Assembly (NCBI RefSeq): GCF_964275005.1
Contig: NC_092688.1
Coordinates: 26,266,934-26,330,933, forward strand
Direction of reading: 5' to 3'
Source of the DNA: Diadema setosum
Taxonomy: Eukaryota; Echinodermata; Echinoidea; Diadematoida; Diadematidae
Length of the DNA: 64,000 nt
Program-made: the position numbers and the translations under genes
In this document: in pieces, positions 22,001 to 32,702 of the stretch
How positions within the stretch are numbered: position 1 is the stretch's first letter
How the letters are laid out: each line of letters begins with the position of its first letter
The notes under the pieces: generated by a model
Database searches by the model: none
What the model was told of the DNA's origin: nothing
The model's input: the letters and a program-made list of their open reading frames with translations, nothing else

Positions 22001-23473
22001 AATGAAATCCCGGTTACAACAAAGTAAAAATTTAGGCTCCAACATTATCAGCTCTATGTTCTGTATTGTTTATTTGTTCAGTTGTAACGAAATTTTGATA
22101 TAATGAAAGAAAACTGCCGGTCCCAAGAACTTCATTATAGTAGTAGTCGTAGTTTTGTAGAGACCAATTATGAAAAGTGCACAGTGCCATAGTTTGTTTT
22201 AGCTGTAACATTTTTTGTCTTTTTAAGCCTGCAGAAATAGTTGCATTTGAGTCATAAGTCACACTTGGTGGTGTGTTCTCAAGATATTAGGATTCATGTC
22301 AGTCACCCAAAACATGAAATCTACCTAAAATGTGTCATTTCGTATGATAGACATAAAATTAAAAAGATATCCATTGCTATCTTCCAATAACACCTCTCAT
22401 TCCCCTTTACTTTTCTTCTATGCCAAGGTGTGTGATGAGCCCCACCCCCAGCTGATCAAAGCCATGCTGGATCACTGTATCCAGGGTGACATAGACCAGG
22501 CCTATGAGGTCATGCAACACATGTGGCACATGGGCTACTCGGCCGATGACATCATCACCAATGTCTTCCGCTCGTGCAAGACACACCAGATGGCAGAGTA
22601 CCTCAAACTGGAGTTCATCAAGGTCAGAATCATGGCAGTAGCCGTAATTTTATCTTCCCTTACCATAAAAACAGTCATGTGATTTTGACCATTTGAGAGG
22701 TTCTTGCAGAGAAAATTTGATAACATTTTTTTTTTTTTTCATTTATGGTCTATTCATTTTGATAATTTTGATATCATCATAGAAGTAGCATGTCATAAGT
22801 TCCTTTGTAAGTTTGTGCAAACATCAAATGTGCGTAAATCTTTTTTCAGAGGAACCAAGGTAAGTATGTAATTTAGACCAATGATGTTGTGTTCATTCTG
22901 TGTATAATTAAGTAAATTTTTTAACAATGCAAAGTTGACTCACATGACTAACCCTGTGACACCTTTAGTAAATCATGCCAAGTCAAACTGGTCATGTGCC
23001 TTGCAAAATGTTGAAGTGCCGTTTCGTTTTTGCCCATTTAGTTTAACAATGCAAGCAGCACTTACGAGGTCTGTATAGCAGTTTAAGATAAGGGTTCAAG
23101 CCAAGGGACCCAGACTAGGGTACTAATGTAGCATAGTTTCATGAAATTTAACCCGAGAGCTAGGGGGACAGGTAGACTGTTTGGAGGTTTGATTTATAGA
23201 GACAAAGTATGAGAGTGGATGCGATAGAAATGGTTCAAATGACAGTGAACCAAAGAAACGATACCCAAATCACTTCAACTTGTGTGAAATGATATAAGGA
23301 TGTAGTGACGCATGGCATTCATTTGTGTGATTACTGTTTGTTTTGATTTGTCACAACAGGAAATAGGGCTGACACACATGAGGATCGCAGAGGGAGTAAA
23401 CTCGCTCCTGCAACTCTCCGGCCTGTTGGCGAGGCTGTGCCAAAAGTCGACCATGCCCCCGGAGGAAGCTTGA
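12928..23473 (+). CDS. RFC2: Replication factor C subunit 2, complete
   Basis: RFC2 is one of four small AAA+ subunits of the RFC clamp loader, which opens PCNA and loads it on primer-template DNA in the nucleus; it is also in alternative loaders. Eight coding exons: 12928-13040, 14606-14717, 16782-16888, 18370-18471, 19467-19725, 20996-21061, 22428-22622, 23360-23473. All introns are GT-AG and phases close. The product is 355 aa, against 354 in human. Motifs: Walker A GPPGTGKT (76-83), Walker B with DEAD (141-144), sensor 1 around CNAS (171-174), the SRC arginine-finger motif (183-185), then the C-terminal collar helices ending [15 protein letters not shown]. The start at 12928 has A at -3 and G at +4 and matches the MEV- start of vertebrate RFC2; the frame is open further upstream to 12841 but without homology. 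Confidence 0.97.
13041..14605. other. RFC2 intron 1
   Basis: Carries a palindromic family A element at 13482-13882 and a G-homopolymer at about 14331-14342. No exon seen. Confidence 0.75.
13482..13882. mobile_element. TTAA-flanked palindromic MITE family A, copy 2
   Basis: Starts TTAAATGGATAGTACAG and ends CCATCACTTTAA. The same arms and the GGGACCC centre as at 8120-8509 are visible, with more divergence. Confidence 0.82.
14606..14717 (+). CDS. RFC2: RFC2 exon 2
   Basis: The acceptor CCACAG precedes 14606 and the donor GTGAGT follows 14717. It encodes [20 protein letters not shown] and [13 protein letters not shown], the RFC-box region just before Walker A. Confidence 0.96.
14767..15821. 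mobile_element. Composite fold-back element with GGGTGATTTCAAGTTCGG ends
   Basis: The left end GGGTGATTTCAAGTTCGGTG is mirrored at 15800-15821. Partial extra copies of the end lie at about 15550-15575 and 15739-15780, and 15739-15818 forms its own hairpin. Inside sits a second palindromic element, 15017-15342. Motifs such as GTGCTAGTGC recur. This fills most of the first half of RFC2 intron 2. Confidence 0.65.
15017..15342. mobile_element. Nested palindromic MITE with ACGAAAT-rich core
   Basis: Ends GGCCCAAATTCACGAAGGTG and the reverse complement CACCTTCGTGAATTTGGGCC match exactly for at least 30 bp, with ATA on both flanks. Further in, CCATGG and GGCGCTCCATGG blocks also mirror. The core holds many ATTTCGT and ACGAAAT units in both orientations. 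Confidence 0.85.
15822..16781. other. RFC2 intron 2, distal part
   Basis: A short AC microsatellite lies at about 15861-15879. No exon or repeat boundary recognised; the acceptor is TTTTTCTAG before 16782. Confidence 0.7.
16782..16888 (+). CDS. RFC2: RFC2 exon 3 (Walker A)
   Basis: Begins exactly with GPPGTGKT, the P-loop, and continues [13 protein letters not shown] to EMNASNE, the loop equivalent to sensor contacts in RFC. The donor is AG|GTTTGT. Confidence 0.97.
16998..17166. mobile_element. TACTGTA-ended MITE with TTCGCGAA motifs, copy 1
   Basis: TACTGTAAAAC at the left is mirrored by GTTTTACAGTA at the right. The interior has GATTTCGCGAATT, ATTCGCGAAATT and AATTCGCGAAAAT. Related elements are at 30920-31117 and 37734-37948. 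Confidence 0.75.
17314..17349. mobile_element. Solo end of TTGCAACTGATTG inverted-repeat family
   Basis: TTGCAACTGATTGACAAATT and then GCCCTACATCGACATA match the ends of the elements at 35700-35767 and 51394-51645. No partner end was found nearby. Confidence 0.7.
18370..18471 (+). CDS. RFC2: RFC2 exon 4 (Walker B)
   Basis: Encodes [20 protein letters not shown] and then [13 protein letters not shown], the Walker B DEAD motif. The Ser codon is split AG|C across the next intron. Confidence 0.97.
18472..19466. other. RFC2 intron 4
   Basis: About 1 kb, AT-rich, no element boundary or exon recognised. Confidence 0.7.
19467..19725 (+). CDS. RFC2: RFC2 exon 5 (sensor 1, SRC motif)
   Basis: Encodes [20 protein letters not shown], then [20 protein letters not shown], covering sensor 1 and the arginine-finger SRC motif, and the lid domain to AQGDMRQ. 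Third codon positions are strongly G/C (many TCG, CGC, CTC, GAG codons), unlike exons 2 and 7 of the same gene. Confidence 0.97.
19726..20995. other. RFC2 intron 5
   Basis: Holds a CT microsatellite at about 20150-20173 and a degenerate TTAA short element at 20678-20766. No exon seen. Confidence 0.7.
20678..20766. mobile_element. TTAA-flanked ~90-bp MITE, copy 2 (degenerate)
   Basis: TTAAGTCGTTGAAGACTAG to ATCCTCAGGGTTAA, with the shared core GGGCAGGTGTCTATGGGAA. Confidence 0.75.
20996..21061 (+). CDS. RFC2: RFC2 exon 6
   Basis: A 66-nt exon encoding [13 protein letters not shown] and ITSENVFK, between CAG acceptor and GTGAGT donor. It matches the start of the C-terminal collar domain. Confidence 0.96.
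21201..21634. mobile_element. TTAA-flanked inverted-repeat MITE (family E)
   Basis: Left end TTAAAGGCACATGGTCCCGG; right end, read on the other strand, TTAAAGGTGCTTAGTCCTGG. No open frame of note. Confidence 0.8.
21972..22140. mobile_element. Truncated MITE with GTTATAACGAA-type motifs
   Basis: CAGTGCACTCCCGTTATATA followed by AACGAACATGGTTATAATGA is one end of an inverted-repeat element; the matching far end is missing or too diverged to place. Confidence 0.45.
22428..22622 (+). CDS. RFC2: RFC2 exon 7
   Basis: Encodes [17 protein letters not shown] through [18 protein letters not shown] to EYLKLEFIK, the collar helices typical of RFC2. Junctions are CCAAG acceptor and GTCAGA donor. Confidence 0.97.
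22623..23359. other. RFC2 intron 7
   Basis: AT-rich, no exon or clear repeat recognised. Confidence 0.7.
23360..23473 (+). CDS. RFC2: RFC2 exon 8 (stop codon)
   Basis: Encodes [20 protein letters not shown] and [17 protein letters not shown], then TGA at 23471-23473. The last helix matches vertebrate RFC2. A canonical AATAAA was not seen before the transposon at 23841, so the polyadenylation site is not assigned. Confidence 0.97.
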   Translation, partial: EIGLTHMRIAEGVNSLLQLSGLLARLCQKSTMPPEEA

Positions 23474-23840
23474 AAATAAGCCAAGGCTGCCAAGTTCTGT
23501 TCCCCCGTGCTGGACGTTGCGTGCCCCGATGCAGTCATGAGCTATCATTACATGAAATGTTGGCTTCTTGACCACTGAATGGTGTGGCCCAAGGCTGCGG
23601 TCAGCTCGATTCCCCCTGAAAAAAAGTTAGCATCATCACAAAGTGTATCTAGCAGGCATTCCTCACTGTGGACTCTGGACTGTCATGTAAATACCTCTGT
23701 GTACATTACTGGTCAATGACTGTGCTACAAACATTTGTATTTACAATTCTCTGTAGAGAATGACCACTGTGATATTTTCCGCGATACAACATATTTCAAA
23801 TAGTCAAAAGGCAGTCAATAAGTAGTAGGTCCAGCCATAC

Positions 23841-24230
23841 TTACCAGGGATGGTACAGTACTGGTGGAGATGAGAATTGGGCTTTGTACTTTTTGCGAGA
23901 TACCAAGAAAACACTTATGAATAGTACGGAGCATACTATTTTAAGAGGAATTCAAAGTTTACTTGATGAAAATCGGGTTTGGAATGACTGAAACATCCAA
24001 AAACAAAGTAAAACAAAGCGATCGTCATAAAGTGTGGGTTCCACACTTACTAGAATCACTCTGTTTTGGATATCTCAGCCATTTCGAAACCAATTTTCAT
24101 CAAATAAACGTTGAATTCCTCATGGAATTACAATGCTCTTTCATATTTCAAAAGAGGTTTCTCATTATCTCACCAAAAAATGTTAGAAACCTGAAACTAG
24201 GTCTCAACCAAAACTGTACAATCCCTTTGA
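23841..24230. mobile_element. TTAA-type palindromic MITE family A, copy 3
   Basis: ACCAGGGATGGTACAGTACTG to CTGTACAATCCCTTTGA, with centre GTGTGGGTTCCACAC. The TTAA edges are degraded to TTAC and TTGA. It lies 370 bp after the RFC2 stop codon. Confidence 0.85.
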
Positions 24231-25278
24231 GGGAGAATGATTCCCAAATATATGTGACCCTGCACCACAAAACCAACAAAAAGTCACCAACATGGATTTG
24301 TAGTTAAGGGAAGATTCTGAAAGAGCAGACTCTAAGCTTTAAAATGGTGTATAACTCAACTCAAATGGACTCTCCTAACCTATCTAAATATTGGAAAGAA
24401 AGCACACTCTGGAAAAATGTGAACTGAGAAAAGAGGCTCTGAAGTACAGGGTCTATTCAAGCGCTAATCTTTTACCAAGCCATGCTGCCTGTGCGATGAA
24501 TAGAACAAAAAACAGGATGTAAACCACAGGAGCAACAACAATGAATGGATTATTAGATTAAGCTGAAATTAGGCACGCTATATCAACACGTTCTGTCCAT
24601 GATTAATGTGAACTTTCAAAGCAGTAGCATTAACCTTTCAAAAGTTATTAGAGTTGAAAGTGAAGAGTGTGCAAAGGATTTTCATGAAATGAAAAGGGGC
24701 CCCTAAAATATACCTGATCACACTACTCTACCAAAAAAGGGTTGTAGATAAACTGCTGAAAACCCACTTTCCCATTCATTTTATGATTCCAAATTCAAGA
24801 ATAATGTAGAAGAAAAAAAGCTCTTTCAGAAAGTATGGAAAACTCAAAATTGACTTGGTTGACCCGTTTCACCTTTTTTGAGTCCTCAAGCAAAATCATC
24901 AGATTGTCCGATGTTCCTCACACATTGTTGATGTGTTATACTAATATTGCTGAATTTGCTCAATCCACATGTATATTTGGGTTTCATTCCCATTTAAGTG
25001 AAGGCTATGGATAAGGTTTTGAGTTCTTTTATTTTTGAGATATGTCGCATTGATGTAGTGATTCACACCTATAAATTCTGGAGCTGATGAATATTACCAC
25101 CAATCAAATCATATTCATATAAACTTGAAGTAGTCATCCCCATTTGCAACATTGGGAGGGAGAAGGGGTATGACAACTACCGGTACTATAGAAAGGGCTC
25201 ACTATTACTAATCACAGTTAAGGACACATTGGGGGAAAAATGGATTCATGGTGTCCACATTAAATTTGCCAAATACAT

Positions 25279-25748
25279 TTAAAGGAGACCTCCGGATGAT
25301 TTTCAGATTTTTACATTTGAACAACTACAAATTAGTTGTACTAATGACAGAGTTTCAGAATTTATGATAACTGGCATGAAGAATAAAATAATATTTTCGA
25401 AATTTAAAACAAATTGCAGTGAACAAGGATGATGACATAGCAGAGTCACTGTAAGAATGCATGAGTTGGGCGTCAAGGAAGCAGAACAAAAGAAGAAGGC
25501 GTGCATAGATTATACACAGGCGAACTCGGAAGTAAGTGGTATTGTAATGGAATTACACTGCTACATTTCTGAAATATGTGAACCTCCTATGTCATCATCC
25601 TTGTTCAGTGTAATTTGTTTGAGGTTTTTGAAAGTATTGTTTCTCTGCTCAAGAACCACAATAAATTCCACAAATATGATACATAGAACTATTGATTTAT
25701 GTACTACATGATGTGAAATTATGAAAATCGTCTGGAATTCCCCTTTAA
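25279..25748. mobile_element. TTAA-flanked fold-back MITE (family C)
   Basis: Starts TTAAAGGAGACCTCCGGAT and ends, on the other strand, TTAAAGGGGAATTCCAGACG. Internal blocks such as GAACAAGGATGATGACAT (25421-25438) are mirrored at about 25588-25608. Confidence 0.8.
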
Positions 25749-26309
25749 TCTTTTTCCACATTGACAAGGAAAATTCATTGAGCATTCACAGCTTTTGAAG
25801 GAAGTTCTTCCATTTCTAGTGGCTATTAATGCATGAGGCCTACATGTAATTTAGGTTGGTATTTGACCAATATTGTTCTTACACCCAAATGTCACTTGAA
25901 ACATTGAAATTTAATGACAATTTTCAGGGGCTTGAAAAATAGGGTTTATACTTCTTAGAAGAGCACTTTTTGTAGATTGATCAGAAGTGTTATTTTTTCT
26001 AGGAAATGAATGTCTGTTACAAGGAAGTTTGTGTAAGTATGTTCAATCTCACTGTCAGTGCCTTGAAAAGGGATGTCACAAGTAAACATGAAATGAGTGA
26101 TGCTTGTATTTAAATGAGGCCATGAGCATGTGATAATAAAGGGAAACTAAATTGTTTTCTTCCATGTATTCTAAGAGCATTTATCAGTTTGATGTGGATT
26201 TAGTGTGTAATGAATTTTTATCTCCATATGCATAATGTCAAATTGGTATACTGATGTTTGTACCCCACAATTTTCTGTGACTAGTAAACCATCTCAAATC
26301 TACAAGGAC

Positions 26310-26462
26310 TACAGTCAACCTTGCTTACCTTGACTTCACATAAAGTCAAATAATCGCCTAAAGTCCTCTTCTCTTTAATCCCTCAAGATAAAGTCAAGTT
26401 TTCTCTAAGTCGAACCTATTTCTTCAGTCCAAATCGATTTGACTTAGGCAAGGTTGACTGTA
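26310..26462. mobile_element. TACAGTCAACCTTGC MITE
   Basis: TACAGTCAACCTTGCTTACC is mirrored by GCAAGGTTGACTGTA. The interior repeats AAGTC and GACTT motifs. Same design as 27280-28260. Confidence 0.8.
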
Positions 26463-27279
26463 TATGGAGTTTTAAAGTGTCTCCCACCCCAACAGTTATG
26501 CTTAGCATCTATTGTTCATGATACTGTTGATTTTCTGTTACTCCGATTCTGAATAGATTTCAGTGCAAGATGCACATACTACATTCATATATTTTGATCA
26601 CTAGTTTCCTTTGAGTGTTAGAGAATGGCCATAGACACCTGTTAAACCTACCCTACAATTGCCTACACTCATTTCATTCCTCAGAACTCTCATCTAGTAA
26701 CGTGAGATTGACACAAAAACATTCCTTACTTTCAGTGACACAACACAACCACTTCCACAGACGCAGGGATGTGGCATTACGCAATTTGCTTTCATGTTTT
26801 ATTCACAGAATTTCTTGAATAGGAATTCACATTTGGTATTTTTATTCTGTACCTCATCATATATGTAAGTGAAAACAGTCTCATGAAACCAAAAGTGGAC
26901 TTAGCTCGATATGAACACTATTAATCTTCATGTAATATCGTAAATTACACACACAGAATAATACATGTTTAGAGCAAAATGTGCATCTAATGCACTGACA
27001 AATTGTACGGATTTTATCAGTTTCAATTTGATGCGAGTTGAAATACTCTTGAGGTCTTCTCACACAGTGTTGATTCACAATGGAAATAAAGGATGCAATT
27101 GTACATAAGACTGACATCCCCTAAACTGAACTTTGCTACGACTAGAGTCATCAACATATTCAATATCTTGGGATATGCTATTCACTTTTTCAAAATGCTG
27201 TGAAATTATATCTCAATCATTCATATGCATTTAATGACTTGAGTACCTTGGCTAAAAATTGGACAAAAAAGTTTTCAAA

Positions 27280-28260
27280 TACAGTTAAACTCGCATAAGT
27301 CGATCTTCTCGGGACTGAGCAAAACACATCGACTTAGGCGATTTTCGACTTGTACGTAAGTCGAAAAAAAATCGACTTACAGTTACACCACACGTACATT
27401 ATGTATGATGTACATGTATGTTGTCTACTCTGAAGCCGAGAGCTGGAGCGGTGTGCCACAGCACGGGTCGCCCGGCAGGGCCCCGGCTAACTTTGTATGG
27501 ACAGTGCATTAGTATTGGCACAGGTCCAATTACTTTACACCCTTGTTAAACCTTGGGGAAGTGAATATGAACGACATTTGAGCAGTGATTGATTCCAGTT
27601 TACCATACCGTGGCTTGAAATGAGTGTAGAGGTGCAATTCTGATTTACCCGTGCCCGTAACTTCCCCCCTACTTTCCGCTTTGAAAACTCAGCAGCTTCA
27701 TCCATACCACTCCACTGCACAGTGCTGCAAATGCCAAGCTACACTGCAAGGCTCATACTATACTGTACATGTAAATGAACGCACTGTACGAACGCCTTAC
27801 TGCGAGTGGAGCAATACACAGCCCAGTCGCTGTACGTACGTACGTACGTAGCGCGACAGCTGACAGGGCTGTACCAGCGGACCTCCAAACACGATGAGAG
27901 TTCAACGATCGCATGCGGTGTGATCGCTTTGAATTTTGATACTTTAGATCATTTTTTTTTTGTCACCTCAAACTCATATGACAAACAAAATAATAATGAG
28001 TAATAAATAATGAATAATAAATGACAGTGATTTATTACACGATAAAATCTTATTCGACTTAGGCACAGTGAATTCAATGGTTTTTCCGTGAAAGTGTTCT
28101 TGGAATTTCATCGACTTAGGCGAGTATTCGACTTACAAAATTCGACTTATGAGTGAATTAATACACGTAAGTCAATGGGGAAAAATCGGGACTTTTTAAA
28201 ATCATCGACTTACGCGATTATTCGACATATGCGACGTCGACTTAGGCGAGTTTAACTGTA
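27280..28260. mobile_element. TACAGTTAAACTCGC inverted-repeat element, 981 bp
   Basis: Ends TACAGTTAAACTCGCATAAG and CTTAGGCGAGTTTAACTGTA are inverted repeats. Further CGACTTA units lie just inside both ends. The interior includes a GC-rich block (27430-27490) and a GTAC microsatellite at 27832-27850. No transposase frame. Confidence 0.8.
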
Positions 28261-28655
28261 TGATCAACTTATAGTAACTCAGCATGAAAGTACAGCATTA
28301 CCTTCCAAACTGGTTACAGCTTGTTTTACTTTGCATTGTTTTTTTCTTTGCACGTAACATGTACACAGGTTGAGAATTCAATAGAGAATAACTTTCTTTT
28401 ATAGATATTTTATATATATAAAATCTTTTGCACATTAAAGAACTTTGAAAGTTTTCATATCTAAAGCAAGAGGATATAGAAATACAGGATCTTTCTTTAA
28501 TACCAACTTGCGACATACAACATCTCGCATTTGCTCATATGTATAATACATTTTGTGATACATGTGCTGACAAAGAAATAATATTTGTTGCTTCCATAAC
28601 ACTGGGTGTGAGTGTCTCTCGACATGGAATTCATATCTTTCCTAGGAAACAAAAC

Positions 28656-29068
28656 TTAAAGGGATGGTACAGTATTGGTGGAGATGAGAGTTGGGCTTTT
28701 AGCTTTTTGCGAGATACCAAGAAAACACTTATGATATAGTACAAAGCATACCATTTTAAGAGGAATTCAAAGTTTATATGATGAAAATCGGGTTTGGAAT
28801 GACTAAAACATCCAAAAACAAAATAAAACAAAGCAATCGTAATAAAGTGTGGGTCCCACACTTTATTAGAATCACTCTTTTGGATATCTCAGCCATTTCA
28901 AAACCAATTTTCATCAAATAAATGTTGAATTCCTCATAGAATTACATGCTCTTTAATATTTCATAAGAGGTTTCTCATCATCTCACACACACACCAAAAA
29001 AAAAAAAAAAAAAAAAAATGTAAGAAATCTGAAATTAGGTCTCAACCAAAACTATACGATCTCATTAA
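28656..29068. mobile_element. TTAA-flanked palindromic MITE family A, copy 4
   Basis: Starts TTAAAGGGATGGTACAGTAT, centre GTGTGGGTCCCACAC, ends near TACGATCTCATTAA. An A-homopolymer interrupts the right arm at about 28996-29018. Confidence 0.86.
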
Positions 29069-29112
29069 CTCAACCATTTGAGACTGGATAATATCTATCT
29101 CTGTTGGGGAAC

Positions 29113-29532
29113 ATGGTGGACAATGAATACCATACACTTTTAAAGGATCAACAGAGCAGAGATCAGCAGAGACCATTTCAGCATACTGCGAGTATTTTAA
29201 TCGGCAGGAATGACATATCATTTACAGTACTTCCCACAGCAGATGTCAGAAGGAACCTGTCCAATGTTATGATGGCCACATCAGATCTCCCTGGCGTTTT
29301 TGAGGGTACAGCCAATGGGTCTCACCGTATTTCTCAAACGGTGCTGACACATGAACAACAAATAATGTTCTTTATTGTTATAGGATTGCTTCTTCACACA
29401 ATCTTTTTTAACCTTTACATCATTACCTTGAACTTTGGCCGATATGAAAGATTCCTACAAGCACAAGCACAATGTCGGCAAACCCATGACACAAAACTGA
29501 ACAATCACTTTATAGCCATCCAAAGCTACTGA
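29113..29532 (+). CDS. Possible small single-pass membrane protein (unrecognised)
   Basis: An uninterrupted 139-codon frame from ATG at 29113 to TGA. I do not recognise the protein. The first ~75 residues are hydrophilic with Asn-linked glycosylation sequons (NLS, NGS). One strong hydrophobic segment follows (IMFFIVIGLLLHTIFFNLYI), then a basic and polar tail rich in Gln. The composition looks protein-like rather than low-complexity, but no splice partner, close homologue or promoter is visible, and the frame starts 45 bp after a transposon. It may be an intronless gene, a last exon, or chance. Confidence 0.3.
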   Translation: MVDNEYHTLLKDQQSRDQQRPFQHTASILIGRNDISFTVLPTADVRRNLSNVMMATSDLPGVFEGTANGSHRISQTVLTHEQQIMFFIVIGLLLHTIFFNLYIITLNFGRYERFLQAQAQCRQTHDTKLNNHFIAIQSY

Positions 29533-29732
29533 AATGGCTATTTTTTATATTGGACCAAACTTGGCCCCGACAGCTGTATGACTGCAACTGACAGAAATAT
29601 ATTAGGTCACTATGTCAAGGTCTGTCAGGGCGACTAATTTCCATATGGAGAATACAGCTTCTACAGAGCAGGAGGACATTTTTGTCTGACTACTCCATTT
29701 AATTTGTTAAAAACACACATCTGCCTTATAAA

Positions 29733-29751
29733 CTATTACCCCCCCCCCCCC
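29733..29751. repeat. C homopolymer
   Basis: A run of C after ATTAC at about 29740-29750. Several similar G or C runs in the window (14331, 17757, 37080, 52073, 52920, 58590) suggest polymorphic length. Confidence 0.7.
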
Positions 29752-30268
29752 TTGTCACAGGCCTACATTAAATTAGATTTTGAATAATGATCTGTGTGGA
29801 TCCCATTTGTTTGTCTACAACAATCAAGTGTGTTGTCGCTACATGACATATAAAGCAAAAGAAATATGATAAATGCAAGATGTCATACAGCTGCAGACTA
29901 CATTATGCGCTATGCATTTATGTACCTGGAAAATCTACAGATAACAGACAGTACATTCACATGGGAATTTCCCTTGTCTATACCCTAATGAGTGCATACA
30001 CTTGGGACATTCAAAATTTAGATAATACCTTTTTTGATGCGATGATATTACCCAGTACATTCACAAAATCTGATACAATTAACTCCGAGAGACAAGCAGA
30101 ATTGATTAGCTGAATGCTGTCTCTTCCCATTCAGAATGTTCTTCATTATATCTACGAGTGGATACACAAGTAATCCTGCTTTCCAATACTGTTGGCTTAT
30201 ATCATGAGCGGAAAAAACAAAAACCCTGATAGATATCTTTGAAAGTCTTCATTGCTCTGTTGGAAGTA

Positions 30269-30363
30269 TTAAGTTCTGTTGAGGATGAACTGATTTTGCT
30301 ACAACACGCATTTTCCATAGACACCTGCCCGAGCATACTTGGGACTAGTTTTCAACAGGTTAA
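30269..30363. mobile_element. TTAA-flanked ~90-bp MITE, copy 3 (opposite orientation)
   Basis: TTAAGTTCTGTTGAGGATGA to TTTTCAACAGGTTAA. The core TTTCCATAGACACCTGCCC is the reverse complement of the other copies. Confidence 0.8.
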
Positions 30364-30919
30364 GTGGCTTTGGGCAATAGCCTTCTGAAACCCTGTTACA
30401 AAATTATACGGGACACCTAGTAACAAAGTGACAGTAGAGTGCCAGGTATATGTTGACATTGCAGTCTCTTGCGTGGCCTAAGGCTTGTGAACTGCTGAGC
30501 TGACAGGTGAAGCCTCAAAGAATCAGTTTGTCACTATTTCACCACAGTCACTTTTTGCGATGCAGCCTCATCCAGTATATGGAATCATATAGCCCTAACA
30601 CGGGAAATCCTAACATACAAAAATTTTCGTACCAAAGTTGTATCATTCTCATTGAGTGAATGTCTCTTTCACCTCCTCCCTGTAAATGAGGTCTCAATTT
30701 TTTTCCATTCTTTTTTGCTGTGTATCTTTCAACAGATGACTAATTCTGTGAGACTCTTGATATCCAGAGAGAGAATGATCCTCATTAATGCACACAAGAC
30801 CTGTCCTACTTCTAGTTGCATCAACCACATCATTTTGGTGATGGGGATACTCTCAATACGGGGGTGACGAAATTGGCAAAATTTGTGCCCATAAAAAAAA
30901 AAAAAAACAGTTTACAGTC

Positions 30920-31117
30920 TACTGTAAAAGTGGATATTTTCGCGCTAGGCCGGGTCAGAAGAGTTTTACGTGTTTATAATTCCGCGGAATCAACACATCA
31001 CGCACAGGAACATATGGCAAGCAAAAATATTCGCGTGTTTTTATTTTCGCGCTAGTTTCTGGTTGCACGAAATGCGTGAAAATTTCAACACCGCGAAAAT
31101 TTCCACTTTTACTGTAT
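30920..31117. mobile_element. TACTGTA-ended MITE with TTTTCGCG motifs, copy 2
   Basis: TACTGTAAAAGTGGATATTT is mirrored by AAATTTCCACTTTTACTGTA. ATTTTCGCGCTAG occurs on both sides. Confidence 0.78.
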
Positions 31118-32702
31118 ATAAGATTGTCCAAATAGTATGTTTTGGTAGCATAAATGCAAAAGGTTGCACATCATACCATGTATTAAGGTGGTATTTCGAA
31201 TAATGCCTCTAAATATTAGAGGCTTATAAAATGGCATGTCACTTTTCTCCCCCTGCCTCACTTTCTAGCACTTGTTCACTGCCATAATTATTAGCATTTG
31301 AGTAACTTTTAAATGCGATGAAAGCCAGACTTTCAAAAGTAATTGTACAGTTGAAGTACAAGCATATACGTTCCAGTAAATACTTTATCAACATGAACTG
31401 GCCAAAACTCGGGAGTGCTGTTAATAACCATGCGCAGTTTACACATTGGTCAATGAGGTTCTTTTTTGACAGATACTACAACTGAAAATGTGACATTGTG
31501 TTAAGACACGCACACACACACACACATAAACATATGGATTTATAGTGAAAATTATCTTCATATAGTTGACCGACAAATCCACATAATATGCCCTGGTTGC
31601 AATACTTACTTAGAAGGGTAAAAGGTTGAATCTGATCCTTACACTAACAACATTTGAATTCCATATCCACGTTTTTAAAAAAATGTTTGATGATTTTGTT
31701 GTTGTTTTTCAATTCAAATGAAATAATTATTCACACACTTGACAACAATATAGAGGAGATATTCGACTGAACTAAAGCTGCCCTTGGCATATTCATAGCA
31801 TTAAAATATAAATCTAGAAATAAAGAGAAATATACACAGAATACCTCTTTCACTCTTTCTTGCAAAAAATGCTGACGACCCGATGACCTTTAACTCCTCT
31901 TCAGTACATTGCAATCTGTACAAAACAATGCTTAAGGCTTATGTTTAATTTTTAATACACAGTAAAGAAGAGTTTGCTTTACATTACTGATCCACAATAC
32001 GTAGTACTATATTTGCAATCTCCATAGCATATGCATGTGTCTACGCTAATTTTTTCCTTCTTTTTTGTATAGACAACCGTTTTAGTTTATTTTTCACAAT
32101 TCAATGAGCCTCACAAAGTTTTGCACTCAGAGAGAAAAAAAAAGTATTTCTATGTTTTTTTACATTTCTATGCCTATGAATGACCTTTCTGATGGTGTAC
32201 TACCACATATTTCAGGAATTTCATTTGATGATGAAAATGGTGCACATTTGGCATTTAATACTTATTTGTAATATTTCAAATAAACTTCTCCATAATAAAC
32301 AAACACAAAGTTGTGAGGATACTTATTATCTTTCCATATAATAAAAAGCAAATCAAAACTGTCCTGCTCTATCAACTCACAACCTTCTATAATCTTGATG
32401 ATTTACTCTTAGAGGAATGTCATTCTGTTACCTTGTAAAAAAATAGGTCATTATTTTGACCTAAACCCACAGTGAACTCTAATCTTACCCCAAGTCAAAG
32501 AACAACCCAAATATCTACTTTATTCTATGTATTGTGCGACAGATAAAGACATAACATACAATTGCATAATCAGAGAGATGGCCAAAAAGAAATATGGAAA
32601 GATGGCCAATAGACCAGAGAGATAAAACAGAGGTCTACAAACTGTATATCATGAAAAATTGGGCAAATAATGAGATTACACCTAAATACAAACTGTAAGT
32701 TT

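Larger units (their letters stand above)
21062..22427. other. RFC2 intron 6
   Basis: Holds a TTAA-flanked element at 21201-21634 and a fragment of an inverted-repeat element near 21972-22140 (starts CAGTGCACTCCCGTTAT). No exon seen. Confidence 0.7.
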
